A DNA stretch of 64,000 nucleotides from Nitrosomonas communis (GCF_001007935.1 NZ_CP011451.1:2108001-2172000), one strand, 5' to 3'. Positions 48,109 through 56,470 are shown, counted from the stretch's first letter. Translations and numbers: made by a program. The notes: generated by a model not told the origin, from the letters alone.

Positions 48109-48965
48109 GGGTCTGTTGACATTTCACATAGGTAGCCACAGATATCCACACGCTATGGCTACCATACTCTCGTAATTTCGCTTCAGTTTGTCGTATCGCG
48201 TTGCTATTGCCCGATACTGCTTTAGCCGGGCAAAAGCATTCTCCACCAAATGCCGGTATTTATATAAACCCCAATCCATATCTGCATTACCCTTCAACGA
48301 GTTGCGCTTTCCCGGTATCACAGCCCGAGCTCCCTTCTTCGTTATCTGTTCCCGTAACCATTCGCTGTCATAGCCCTTGTCCGCAACGATTGTTTTTGCG
48401 TCAGGCAACCTGGCAATCAAATCAGGTGCGGCAGAACAGTCATTGACTTCTCCACCGGTAATTTCAAACTCAACTGGCAAACCATACCCATCGACCGCTA
48501 AATGGATCCTGGTGGTATTGCCTGCACGGCTTTTCCCGATAGCCTGCGATTCTTGACTCGCTGCTCCCGCACTATGTTGATGCGCTTTAACATAACTGCC
48601 ATCCATAAATCTCCATTCCCAATCGGGATCAACAGCCAATGCTTTGAAAACATTGAGCCATTTCCTGCTCAATGACCATGCATTGAATCTTTTATAGATA
48701 GAATTCCAGCAGCCGAACACCCTGGGCAGATCGCGCCATGGACAGCCAACCCGCATTCGATACAGTATGCCTTCTACCGTCATGCGCAGATTGCGCTTGT
48801 TATAAATCGATTCTTGAAGCAGAATCTTCTCCAGCTTCGACCAGTACTCATCATTGAGCATCATTCGGGGCATCGCAAACTCGTTTTGTTGGTAGTGTAA
48901 AGAACCCCAATATTACGAGTTTGTTTTTACCTATGAAATACTTATCTTAAAACGTCAACAGACCC
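48109..48965. mobile_element. IS5-family insertion sequence, 857 bp, apparently complete
   Basis: Terminal inverted repeats GGGTCTGTTGAC (48109-48120) and GTCAACAGACCC (48954-48965) match perfectly over 12 bases. The flanks are C-TA before and TA-G after, consistent with insertion into CTAG with a TA duplication, as known for the IS427-type subgroup of IS5. One transposase gene fills it. Confidence 0.92.
48124..48873 (-). CDS. IS5-family transposase
   Basis: A single-frame transposase of 249 residues. It has an N-terminal DUF4096-like helix domain (YRMRVGCPWRDLPRVFGCWNSIYKRFNAWS) and a DDE core: first Asp in FMDGSYVKAHQHS near 89, second in IVADKGYDSEWLREQI near 157, Glu in LVENAFARLKQYRAIATRYDK near 212. 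The frame is uninterrupted, so activity is possible. It fills almost the whole element. Confidence 0.93.
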   Translation of the reverse strand: MPRMMLNDEYWSKLEKILLQESIYNKRNLRMTVEGILYRMRVGCPWRDLPRVFGCWNSIYKRFNAWSLSRKWLNVFKALAVDPDWEWRFMDGSYVKAHQHSAGAASQESQAIGKSRAGNTTRIHLAVDGYGLPVEFEITGGEVNDCSAAPDLIARLPDAKTIVADKGYDSEWLREQITKKGARAVIPGKRNSLKGNADMDWGLYKYRHLVENAFARLKQYRAIATRYDKLKRNYESMVAIACGYLWLPM

Positions 48966-49190
48966 TAGTAGAGTGAGACTTAAAATAACGGTAAATTCAT
49001 CATTGCAACACCACACTCACTCCTCGGATCAAGCTGAGCATTAATAAGAAGGAGCTCGCTTCTTCAAGAGGCCTTTCTAAAGCTGATGAACTTGATTTGC
49101 AGAAGGAATGAAGAAGCCTGGCAGTTCCCATATTATGATCGTGCGCTTAAAACCAACAGGGATAAAACTATGGGTCACAGAATGTATAAA

Positions 49191-49373
49191 GGGCGCCTCT
49201 AAAAACTTATATTTGCGAGTATCCGCTTCCTTCGCGGATTGCTTACTTACTCCGTCTCGTCTCAATGCTCTCTTGTTCAAAAAAATGTCTCATTACCAAT
49301 CAATCATATGCTGCATGAATATTTTCTGTTCTCGCCTTTTCTTGTTTAGGAATCTGAATTTTTAGAGGCGCCC
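49191..49373. mobile_element. 183-bp MITE with 15-bp perfect terminal repeats and TAAA duplication
   Basis: GGGCGCCTCTAAAAA (49191-49205) is repeated perfectly inverted at 49359-49373. TAAA flanks both sides (49187-49190 and 49374-49377) as a direct duplication. No transposase is inside, so it would be moved by a transposase elsewhere with the same ends. The segment 48969-49186 between the IS and this element has no recognisable gene. Confidence 0.8.
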
Positions 49374-49429
49374 TAAAAACAAATTCAATACTCAGCGATA
49401 TATTTTTTTTAATCAAACCTGCTGGATGG

Positions 49430-49975
49430 TTACCAAATTTCGACAGTTACCCCGGGTTTGAGCCATTTGCTGAGTTGATCAATCTGCGTATTGGTAAGTG
49501 CAATACAGCCATTAGTCCAGTTGTATAGCCCGTGGACCTGTTGATCTGCTCGTCCGAGTCCGTGAATACCTAAATGACCACCCAACGGCGTATTTTGAGG
49601 AGGCGTTCTTCCTGCCTCGATGGCATAGATAATGGATTGCCATGTTTCTTTAGTAATCCGATTTTCCGCCAGAGCAAGATCAGCGGCTTCTCGATTCGGG
49701 AAATCCAGACCAAAGAAACGGTAGTAGCGGCTGGGTTCTTTTATCCGATCGATCTTGAAACTACCGAGCGGTGTTCTGTTATCACCCATCATTCTGGCCT
49801 TGCTGGCACCAAAGCGTCCGATGGCGATATCTTTAAAAACCGCTTCTAGTATCATTCCTTTCATAACTGATAAGGTGGACGTTTTGGTATCTACCATTAT
49901 CCAGACATGATTATGTGCGCTGGATAGGTTGGAGATGAACAGGCAAAAAATCAATACAAGTAATCGGCTATACAT
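49430..49975 (-). CDS. Periplasmic L,D-transpeptidase (YkuD domain)
   Basis: An exported protein of 181 residues with a signal peptide (MYSRLLVLIFCLFISNLSSA). The YkuD domain carries the His motif GGHLGIHGLGR near 133 and the catalytic-Cys motif YNWTNGCIALTNTQIDQLSKWLKPGVTVEI near 154-180. Enzymes of this type cross-link peptidoglycan 3-3 or attach lipoproteins to it. The catalytic Cys is present. The gene is monocistronic and divergent from hypC. Confidence 0.9.
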   Translation of the reverse strand: MYSRLLVLIFCLFISNLSSAHNHVWIMVDTKTSTLSVMKGMILEAVFKDIAIGRFGASKARMMGDNRTPLGSFKIDRIKEPSRYYRFFGLDFPNREAADLALAENRITKETWQSIIYAIEAGRTPPQNTPLGGHLGIHGLGRADQQVHGLYNWTNGCIALTNTQIDQLSKWLKPGVTVEIW

Positions 49976-50124
49976 TTTAAAAAAATAAAAAATAGTAAAG
50001 AAATTTTTCTAGTCTGGTTAATAGTGTTAAATCACGTTATTATGGTTCTTTCGGAGGTGGTTTAGCAATAATCCGGGTAATTTTCCTATTTAAATGCATT
50101 ATTGTCTGATGATTTAAATTCATT

Positions 50125-50364
50125 ATGTGCCTCGCTATTCCTGCTTGCGTAGAAGAAATTGTCGCGGAAGATTGCGCAATCGTCAATTTAAGTGGAGTAC
50201 GCCGAGAAGTTTCGCTGGCGCTGGTGGAAGATGTCAAACCTGGCGATTATGTTATCGTGCATGTCGGTTTCGCATTACAAAAAATAGATCCGAGTGAAGC
50301 AGAACATACTTTAGCACTGTTTGCTGAAATGCAAGCACAAAATGATCCATTTTCTGCTGAGTAA
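50125..50364 (+). CDS. hypC: Hydrogenase assembly chaperone HypC
   Basis: A 79-residue chaperone. The conserved MCLAIPACV start has the essential Cys2 that, with HypD, holds the Fe(CN)2CO unit of [NiFe]-hydrogenases. The OB-fold continues through VNLSGVRREVSLALVEDVKPGDYVIVHVGFALQKID. It begins a hypCDE operon, 5 bases before hypD. No hydrogenase structural genes lie in the window. Confidence 0.95.
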   Translation: MCLAIPACVEEIVAEDCAIVNLSGVRREVSLALVEDVKPGDYVIVHVGFALQKIDPSEAEHTLALFAEMQAQNDPFSAE

Positions 50365-50369
50365 TCAAT

Positions 50370-51497
50370 ATGAAATACATAGATGAATTCCGTGACGGGG
50401 GATTAGCAAAAAAAATTGCTGCTCGAATTGTGCGTGAAGTGGATCCTCGGCGGCACTACCATCTGATGGAATTTTGCGGCGGTCATACGCATGCCATTTC
50501 ACGCTATGGCATACCCGATCTGCTGCCGAGCAACGTGCATATGATCCATGGGCCTGGCTGTCCGGTTTGCGTTTTGCCCATTGGACGGATTGAAAATGCC
50601 ATTCAATTAGCGCAGCAAGCGGAGGTGATTTTATGCAGTTATGGCGATATGCTGCGTGTCCCGACTCATCGGGGTATGAGTTTGCTGAAAATCAAGGCAC
50701 AAGGGGCCGATATACGGATGATCTATTCCAGTACGGATGCGATCAAGATTGCTCAGCAAAATCCACAGCGGCAGGTCGTCTTTCTTGCTATCGGTTTTGA
50801 GACCACTACGCCACCCAGCGCGATCGTGATCAAGCAAGCACAAGCATTGGGTTTGACCAATTTCAGCGTATTTTGCAATCACGTGCTGACGCCTTCCGCT
50901 ATTTCTCACATCCTGCAGTCTCCGGAAGTGCGCCAGTTCGGCTGGGTGCCGCTGGATGGTTTTATCGGACCGGCTCATGTCTCGGCTGTCATAGGCAGCC
51001 GGCCTTATGAGTATTTCGCAGAAGAGTTTCAGAAACCTGTGGTGATTGCGGGCTTTGAACCGCTCGATGTCATGCAGGCGATTCTCATGCTGATCCGGCA
51101 GATCAACGAAGGGCGGGCGCAGGTGGAAAATGAGTTTACCCGTGCAGTAACGTATCAAGGCAATCTCAAGGCGCAGCATCTGGTCGCAGAAGTATTTGAG
51201 CTGCGGCGAGCGTTTGAATGGCGCGGTCTCGGTTGGGTGCCTTACAGCGCACTGCGCATCAAGGCAGCTTTTAGTGATTTTGATGCAGAAAAGCGCTTTC
51301 AAATACCCGCGCTCTCCATCGCTGATAATAAAGCATGCGAATGTGGCGCTATTCTGCGCGGCATCAAGCATCCCAAGGATTGCAAAATTTTTGGTACTGT
51401 CTGTACGCCTGACAATCCGATTGGTTCCTGCATGGTCTCATCGGAAGGGGCCTGTGCGGCATATTACAGTTATGGCCGTTTTCGACAGACGGCATGA
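50370..51497 (+). CDS. hypD: Hydrogenase maturation protein HypD
   Basis: A 375-residue Fe-S protein, the scaffold for Fe(CN)2CO assembly. Motifs are MEFCGGHTHAISRYG near 33, GPGCPVCVLP near 65, and the C-terminal cysteine cluster (CECGAILRGIKHPKDCKIFGTVCTP...GSCMVSSEGACAAYY) for the 4Fe-4S site. All are present. The stop overlaps the hypE ATG (ATGA). Confidence 0.96.
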   Translation: MKYIDEFRDGGLAKKIAARIVREVDPRRHYHLMEFCGGHTHAISRYGIPDLLPSNVHMIHGPGCPVCVLPIGRIENAIQLAQQAEVILCSYGDMLRVPTHRGMSLLKIKAQGADIRMIYSSTDAIKIAQQNPQRQVVFLAIGFETTTPPSAIVIKQAQALGLTNFSVFCNHVLTPSAISHILQSPEVRQFGWVPLDGFIGPAHVSAVIGSRPYEYFAEEFQKPVVIAGFEPLDVMQAILMLIRQINEGRAQVENEFTRAVTYQGNLKAQHLVAEVFELRRAFEWRGLGWVPYSALRIKAAFSDFDAEKRFQIPALSIADNKACECGAILRGIKHPKDCKIFGTVCTPDNPIGSCMVSSEGACAAYYSYGRFRQTA

Positions 51498-52564
51498 TAT
51501 CAACTGGAAACCAGGTTAAAGTGAGCAAAACGGCTTATATTCGCCCGCTTGATTTCAAAAAAGGTCGGGTGGAAATGGCGCACGGCGGGGGCGGGCGCAT
51601 GATGATGCAGCTGATCGATAGCTTGTTCCTCACTGCTTTTGATAACGACATGCTGCGCCAGATGAATGACCAGGCCTGTTTTGCAGTACCAGCAGGGCGC
51701 ATGGTGATGTCGACCGATAGCCATGTGGTTTCACCCCTGTTTTTTCCGGGTGGCGATATCGGCAGCTTGTCGGTACATGGCACACTCAATGATGTAGCGA
51801 TGTCTGGCGCCAGGCCGCTCTATTTATCTGCCAGCTTTATTCTGGAAGAAGGCTTCCCACTGGCAGATCTCAAGCGCATTGTTGAATCGATGGCAAAAGC
51901 GGCGCAACAGGCGGGGGTCTCCATTATTACCGGCGATACCAAAGTAGTGGAACAAGGCAAAGGGGACGGAATATTTATCACTACCACGGGTGTCGGGGTC
52001 GTGCCTGAAGGTCTTCAAATTTCAGCCGAGCGCGCGCAGCCCGGCGACAAGATTCTGGTGTCTGGCACGCTCGGTGATCATGGTATCGCTATTCTGTCAC
52101 TGCGTGAAAATCTTACTTTTCATACTACTATCCAGTCTGATACTGCTTCCTTGCATGAGCTGGTAACCTGTATGATCGAAGCTGTTCCCACGATTCATGT
52201 GCTGCGCGACCCAACACGTGGTGGACTCGCGACTACACTGAATGAGATTGCACGCCAAGCTGGCGTGGGCATGATGGTGTATGAAAATAAACTCCCCATT
52301 CGTGAACAAGTCAGAGCTGCCTGCGAATTTTTGGGATTTGATCCGCTTTATATTGCCAACGAAGGTAAATTAGTCGCCATTTGCCCTGCAGCAGCAGCAG
52401 AGACATTATTACAAACCATGCAAGCGCATCCTCTGGGTAGTGAGGCAGCAGTTATTGGTGAAGTGATCGAAGATTCCCATCATTTCGTGCAGATGGAAAC
52501 AAGTTTTGGCGGCCAGCGGGTGGTTGACTGGTTAAGTGGAGAACAGTTGCCACGTATTTGTTAA
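51494..52564 (+). CDS. hypE: Hydrogenase maturation protein HypE (carbamoyl dehydratase)
   Basis: A 356-residue AIR-synthase-fold protein that dehydrates the S-carbamoyl group on its C-terminal Cys to thiocyanate, the source of CN ligands. It has MAHGGGGRMMMQLI near 29, STDSHVVSPLFFPGGDIGSLSVHGTLNDVAMSGA near 73, and RDPTRGGLATTLNEIA near 236. It ends in PRIC, so the essential terminal Cys is present (the usual ending is PR-I/L-C). The start at 51494 overlaps hypD. Confidence 0.96.
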   Translation: MISTGNQVKVSKTAYIRPLDFKKGRVEMAHGGGGRMMMQLIDSLFLTAFDNDMLRQMNDQACFAVPAGRMVMSTDSHVVSPLFFPGGDIGSLSVHGTLNDVAMSGARPLYLSASFILEEGFPLADLKRIVESMAKAAQQAGVSIITGDTKVVEQGKGDGIFITTTGVGVVPEGLQISAERAQPGDKILVSGTLGDHGIAILSLRENLTFHTTIQSDTASLHELVTCMIEAVPTIHVLRDPTRGGLATTLNEIARQAGVGMMVYENKLPIREQVRAACEFLGFDPLYIANEGKLVAICPAAAAETLLQTMQAHPLGSEAAVIGEVIEDSHHFVQMETSFGGQRVVDWLSGEQLPRIC

Positions 52565-52613
52565 ATAACGCTCGTGATGATTACTTATTACTTGATTTGA
52601 TTTGATTCTACCA

Positions 52614-52643
52614 GACAAAAAAATACCCCGGTTAACCGGGGTA
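52614..52643 (-). terminator. Intrinsic terminator of the first cold-shock gene
   Basis: A perfect palindrome TACCCCGG-TTAA-CCGGGGTA (52624-52643), followed on the minus strand by a run of seven U (52617-52623). It lies 23 bases beyond the cold-shock stop. The hypE transcript from the other side meets the same stem without a U-tract. Confidence 0.85.
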
Positions 52644-52665
52644 TGTGGCTTACTTGTGCTCGAAC

Positions 52666-52869
52666 TTATTGAGGCACAATATTTGATGCCTGCTTACCTT
52701 TGGGGCCGGTCGTGACGTCGAAGGTCACACGCTGTGCCTCGCGTAATGACTTGAAGCCATTAGCATTGATTGCAGAAAAGTGTGCAAATAAATCTTCTCC
52801 ACCGTTGTCTGGAGTAATAAAACCAAACCCTTTAGCGTCGTTAAACCATTTTACAGTACCTGTTGCCAT
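52666..52869 (-). CDS. CspA-family cold-shock protein (copy 1)
   Basis: A single-domain OB-fold nucleic-acid chaperone of 67 residues. It has [19 protein letters not shown] (RNP1) and DLFAHFSAI (RNP2). It differs from copy 2 (55901) at only about 8 positions. It has its own terminator and a long leader that resembles that of copy 2. Confidence 0.95.
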   Translation of the reverse strand: MATGTVKWFNDAKGFGFITPDNGGEDLFAHFSAINANGFKSLREAQRVTFDVTTGPKGKQASNIVPQ

Positions 52870-52995
52870 GTTCTATTTCCTTAATAATAAATTTATGATT
52901 ACGGTTATCCGTATGTAGCCATCGAATGTCAAGGAAAAAGGGTCAACTATTAGTACCACATTTAACAACTTGAATCCAAAAGACGTTAGTAGGAT
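52870..52995 (-). promoter_or_regulatory. Conserved leader (5' UTR) of cold-shock copy 1
   Basis: About 120 bases upstream of the gene share blocks with the leader of copy 2. ATCGAATGTCAAGGAAAAAG (from 52921) matches ATCGAATACCAAGGTAAAAG (from 56157), and AACTTGAATCCAAAAGACG (from 52967) matches AACTTGAATTCAATAGACG (from 56204). Long structured leaders that act as cold sensors are known for cspA. This is a candidate for the same role. Confidence 0.5.
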
Positions 52996-53300
52996 ACGCT
53001 TTTTTAAGTAAAGTTCAAGTATTTATTCAAGATCAAGAGCAAAAGCTAGCAAAAGGATCAGGTCGCGAATCAAGAAAAAACAAGCCTTATACTATAAGGC
53101 TAAGTTAAGAGACGAGACGAGATGACGACCACTCCGTTTTCTTTTAACTGTGAGTAAGTCAGAAACAATTCAATTTTCCTTTCTTCCATCGTATCGAAAT
53201 GTTGCTTAGCTTATTCATCTATCATATTTATGGATCTAACAAAGTTTGTTATTATGATGAAAGCTAAATCAATACAATTCTATAAAAATAAGGAGATAGC

Positions 53301-53369
53301 ATGCGACTTGTCGTGTTAGATATCGTTTTTGACATAATATATTTATATTGCGTCATTCTGGAGGCCTAA
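53301..53369 (+). CDS. Candidate 22-residue hydrophobic small ORF
   Basis: ATG 53301 follows AAGGAG at a spacing of 5 bases. The peptide (MRLVVLDIVFDIIYLYC...) is strongly hydrophobic and could span a membrane. It lies in the 541-base gap between the cold-shock leader and the phospholipase-D-like gene. Chance is possible at this length. A short palindrome AACAAAGTTTGTT sits near 53237. Confidence 0.3.
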   Translation: MRLVVLDIVFDIIYLYCVILEA

Positions 53370-53413
53370 TTTAGTTTCCCCCTTTTTTAGTATTCATCAA
53401 TCTCGGAACCGTG

Positions 53414-54109
53414 ATGGCAAAATTCTTAAACACAAGCGCCACGAATTACTTCCTCGAAGAACTCATTAAGAATGCCAGGGATCGCCTGATTCTTATTAGC
53501 CCTTTTCTCCGGCTAAATGATCGGATCAAAGAGCTCCTTGAAGACAAAAACCGTTTGAAGATTGATGTTCGTATCGTCTACGGCAAGAGCGAGCTTCAAC
53601 CCGGTGAAATCAGTTGGCTTACTGCACTTTCCTATCTCCGCACAAGTTTTTGCAAGAATCTCCACGCCAAGTGCTACCTCAATGAGGAACTGTGCATTAT
53701 TACCAGTCTAAACCTCTACGAGTTCAGCCAAGTAAACAACAACGAAATGGGTGTGCTCATCCGGCGTAGTGAAGATCCTGATCTATACAAAGAAGCTTAC
53801 GAAGAAGCTCAGCGCATCATTCGCATCAGCGACGAAATCCGTATCTCTGTCGAAACGGTCGAAAAGGAAGTGGAAATCATCGCAGAGAATGAAGAGCCGT
53901 CCTGCGACAAATTAACTTCGTCCAAGCTGGCACAGAAGCTCGGGGTTAAAACCAATGAATTTATAGAGCAACTAGTCAAATCAGGTTATCTCGAAGCCCG
54001 AGATGGGAAGAACTACATCACCACGAAAGGAAAAGATGCAGGTGGTGAATTTCGGATGAGTCCAAAACATGGACCATACTTCCTCTGGCCCGAGGCCTTC
54101 CGTCCATGA
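53414..54109 (+). CDS. Phospholipase-D-like protein with C-terminal winged-helix-like region
   Basis: About 231 residues. Residues 1-150 form one PLD/nuclease-like domain (ARDRLILISPFLRLNDRIKELL, then the HxK motif in NLHAKCYLNEELCIITSLNLYEFS). Only one HKD motif is present, as in dimeric Nuc/BfiI-type nucleases. After a helical linker (about 150-175), residues 175-232 look like a winged helix (KLTSSKLAQKLGVKTNEFIEQLVKSGYLEARDGKNYITTKGK). GTG 53411 is an alternative start. The next gene, 71 bases on, is a nuclease-like protein, suggesting a functional pair. Confidence 0.65.
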   Translation: MAKFLNTSATNYFLEELIKNARDRLILISPFLRLNDRIKELLEDKNRLKIDVRIVYGKSELQPGEISWLTALSYLRTSFCKNLHAKCYLNEELCIITSLNLYEFSQVNNNEMGVLIRRSEDPDLYKEAYEEAQRIIRISDEIRISVETVEKEVEIIAENEEPSCDKLTSSKLAQKLGVKTNEFIEQLVKSGYLEARDGKNYITTKGKDAGGEFRMSPKHGPYFLWPEAFRP

Positions 54110-54179
54110 AGGCAACCCATCATTCCACCGAATCTGCACGAAAAGACGCGCGGGTTGGGTATTTTGAACGTTCGACATC

Positions 54180-54575
54180 ATGAAGCTTCAAACCGTCCAT
54201 TACGCTGAGCTAAATGCGAGGCAGCAAGAGTCATACAACTTCCAGAGGGTGTCGGGGGTGCTTGCTGACTACGGGTTCACAACCATTCGGCTAACAGATG
54301 ATTGGCAGGGTGCAGATTTCATCGTACAACACATCGACGGTGAACAGCTCTCGAAAGTCCAGCTCAAGGGTAGGTATACGCTTGCTAAAAAATACATGGA
54401 CAAAGATTTGTATATCTGCTTTCAAGATCGTGGTGTTTGGTATCTTACTCCGCATGACGAACTTCTGGCGTGGGCGCAGCAGAACATGAATATAATAAAC
54501 ACAGAGAGAGTCGTGGAGAACAGCAGGCTTGTACTCGTTTCCACGTCTGTCAGCAGCATTGAAGTGGTATCTTGA
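54180..54575 (+). CDS. PD-(D/E)XK-like protein of 131 residues
   Basis: A small protein with DDWQGADFIVQHIDGEQLSKVQLKGRYTL (about 40-67). The pattern acidic residue / GADF / x-V-Q-L-K is a typical PD-(D/E)XK nuclease core with a Q-x-K variant, as in restriction or homing endonucleases. The N-terminal helix (ARQQESYNFQRVSGVLADYGF) fits the fold. I do not know its specificity. The upstream neighbour is the phospholipase-D-like protein. Confidence 0.5.
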   Translation: MKLQTVHYAELNARQQESYNFQRVSGVLADYGFTTIRLTDDWQGADFIVQHIDGEQLSKVQLKGRYTLAKKYMDKDLYICFQDRGVWYLTPHDELLAWAQQNMNIINTERVVENSRLVLVSTSVSSIEVVS

Positions 54576-54705
54576 ACCCTATCGAATTGGCGCCGCCCAA
54601 CCGAGCACTCCAGCCGATGTCCCTTCGATCCCTTCATCGCTCCAAGTCAGCGGCTGAGTTTGGGCGGTGGGTGCACCCTTCTGAACTAAAGTAAAGATTT
54701 TTAAA

Positions 54706-55077
54706 ATGAAAGAAATTGAACGAGATGAAGAGCGTGAATGCCGAATAGAGGATGAAGTCATCGTGGATGCCTATGGACCAGAAGAGCAGGCGCTAGGATG
54801 GTATTACTACTTGGAAGGTAAAATTACCTTCCCATTTTCAGCCTGTTGTATCGAAGCAAGGCCTATTTCTCCCCTCAAAAAAGGTGAAAAGGTGTCGGTA
54901 ATTAAAATGGCTCCTGAAGATGATTGTATGCATGAAATGTTCGTTATCGTGGAATGGCAAAGCCGAAGTTTTGGTGTTCCACTCGCACAGTTAGAGCCAG
55001 TTGATATTGATGGGCGGACTGAGGAAGCCATTGCCGATTGGCATTATTGGGTAAAACGCGGTTATCAACTCGGTTGA
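54706..55077 (+). CDS. ccbP: Calcium-binding protein CcbP
   Basis: A 123-residue protein matching the calcium-binding CcbP family first described in Anabaena. It has an acidic N-terminus (EIERDEERECRIEDEVIVDAYGPEEQALGWYYYLEGKI), CIEARPISPLKKGEKVSVIKMAPEDDCMHEMFV and the C-terminal EEAIADWHYWVKRGYQLG. Its role outside cyanobacteria is not established. The next gene, a small protein, begins 23 bases on. Confidence 0.82.
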   Translation: MKEIERDEERECRIEDEVIVDAYGPEEQALGWYYYLEGKITFPFSACCIEARPISPLKKGEKVSVIKMAPEDDCMHEMFVIVEWQSRSFGVPLAQLEPVDIDGRTEEAIADWHYWVKRGYQLG

Positions 55078-55099
55078 GACAAAATAAAAGTAATTTCAA

Positions 55100-55315
55100 A
55101 TGACTACGTTTGCAGGTTCCTACCCAACAATTACCTGCTGGATCGAAGAACAAGGCTGGATAGAAATTGGAAGAGATGAATATAGCAGTTCGTTGGTACG
55201 CGCGCTTGATCCAGGTGGCATGGTCTGGGAAAGTGATTCAAATATTGATTCAATTGACGATGCATTGCAAGAGCCAGAGAAAGAATTGAAGGATTGGTTC
55301 AGGAAAAATGGGTGA
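55100..55315 (+). CDS. Small acidic conserved-looking protein
   Basis: A 71-residue acidic protein (YPTITCWIEEQGWIEIGRDEYSSSLVRALDPGGMVWES...LKDWFRKNG). Composition and the tidy end argue for a real gene. I recognise the pattern as a recurrent hypothetical family but know no function. It is probably co-transcribed with ccbP. Confidence 0.6.
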   Translation: MTTFAGSYPTITCWIEEQGWIEIGRDEYSSSLVRALDPGGMVWESDSNIDSIDDALQEPEKELKDWFRKNG

Positions 55316-55514
55316 ATTTTTGAGCCTGAAGTGCGCCTAATACAACGTGCACTGGATGGCTGGGACTCTATACGCGTGTTTGGGGCTTATTCTAATTCTC
55401 AATAGAAAAATCAATTATAGGATTACATAATATATTGTAAATAAATAATTTTACTTAAAAGATTATTGACTTTTTTTATTGGGAATTGGAATTATTCTAG
55501 AGCTTTGACTGTTT

Positions 55515-55605
55515 CCATTTCCAAACTTTTTTCTTCCCGACTGCCAATAGCGCAGGCCGTTGGGCGGCAAGAAGAGTTAATAAAAGTCTGAGGAATGGGA
55601 TGGTA
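55515..55605. repeat. Imperfect palindromic element in the 55316-55848 gap
   Basis: The left part (CCATTTCC..CTTTTTTCTTCCCGACTGCC) and right part (GGCGGCAAGAAGAGTTAATAAAAG..GGAATGG) are imperfect inverted repeats around a GC-rich loop. The outer CCATTTCC resembles the ends of the dispersed repeat, but the core differs, so I keep it apart. The rest of the gap is AT-rich with no credible gene. Confidence 0.35.
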
Positions 55606-55848
55606 ATTTGACTTGGAGCATACAAGTACAGTTACATATCTTGCCGTTACTGATCGGTATAAGCCTATCAACCAACCTTGTGACAGAGGCGTGGCGCGCG
55701 AGTATGGTAAACCTATGCATCAAAATCTTTGCGCAAGGCAAGCTTGTGCGCAATAAAATAAATTATTTTACTGACCAAAATGACATTTGGCCTCTAGTGC
55801 ATGAGTACTCGGGATAAAGGAGTAAAGCTTGATAGGAATTTCCACGAC

Positions 55849-55882
55849 AAAAAACCTCGGTTAGGCTAAACCGGGGTTTTTT
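55849..55882. terminator. Terminator of the second cold-shock gene (bidirectional form)
   Basis: AAAAAACC-T-CGGTT, five-base loop, AACCG-G-GGTTTTTT: an A-tract, stem and U-tract that work on both strands. It lies 18 bases past the stop of cold-shock copy 2. Confidence 0.8.
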
Positions 55883-55900
55883 ATCAGGCTGGGTTCATAC

Positions 55901-56104
55901 TTATTGAGGCACAATATTGGTAGCTTGCTTACCTTTAGGACCCATCGTTACTTCGAAAGTCACGCGTTGAGCTTCGCGTAATGTTTTAAAACCCTTGCTA
56001 TTGATTGCAGAGAAGTGGGCAAATAAATCTTCTCCACCATTATCGGGGGTGATAAAACCAAAACCTTTAGAATCATTGAACCATTTTACAATACCAGTTG
56101 CCAT
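55901..56104 (-). CDS. CspA-family cold-shock protein (copy 2)
   Basis: A 67-residue cold-shock protein with RNP1 (KGFGFITPD) and RNP2 (LFAHFSAI), nearly identical to the copy at 52666. Same strand, same leader blocks, own terminator. The two genes bracket the accessory genes at 53.4-55.3 kb. Confidence 0.95.
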   Translation of the reverse strand: MATGIVKWFNDSKGFGFITPDNGGEDLFAHFSAINSKGFKTLREAQRVTFEVTMGPKGKQATNIVPQ

Positions 56105-56235
56105 ATTATTTCTCCTTCCTAATGAATTTATGCATATGGTAATTTATTTATGACTATCGAATACCAAGGTAAAAGAGTCAACCAGAGGTATCACTTTTTT
56201 GATAACTTGAATTCAATAGACGAAAGTATGAGATA
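56105..56235 (-). promoter_or_regulatory. Conserved leader (5' UTR) of cold-shock copy 2
   Basis: Shares two blocks with the leader of copy 1 (see 52870) at similar distances from the ATG. The conservation outside the coding region supports a transcribed, functional leader rather than chance. Confidence 0.5.
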
Positions 56236-56361
56236 TATTTCATTGTAAAGTTCCAGGTATCTTCATGTTTCCATACGCATAGCGAATGTGGGTTCTTGCA
56301 ATAAATAGCTGTGAAAGTTTGGTTACCTAAGATAGATAGGGAGCTCATTCAATGCGCCCTT

Positions 56362-56470
56362 ATTATTCCATTGCTAAAATCAAAATTGACTTTGTCGGCT
56401 TCACCTTGCCGCATGATTGATACTGTCTGCGGCTCGCTTTGCGTCATTTTTGATTCAGAAATGGAATTAT
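56362..56470 (-). repeat. Dispersed ~105-bp inverted-repeat element, copy 3
   Basis: Left end ATTCCATTGCTAAAATCAAAA; right end TTTTTGATTCAGAAATGGAAT. The core on the opposite strand has GCCGCAGACAGTATC and GGCAAGGTGAAGCCGACAAAG. It lies in the 490-base gap between cold-shock copy 2 and hypX, where I see no gene. Confidence 0.8.

Noticed and set aside
50631..51371. 246-codon open frame antisense to hypD
   Set aside because: Lies wholly inside a clearly conserved gene; no ribosome site and no recognisable protein. Antisense shadow.
55608..55817. 69-codon plus-strand frame before cold-shock copy 2
   Set aside because: No ribosome site, starts at a non-ATG codon at the edge of a palindromic element, and has no protein-like pattern.
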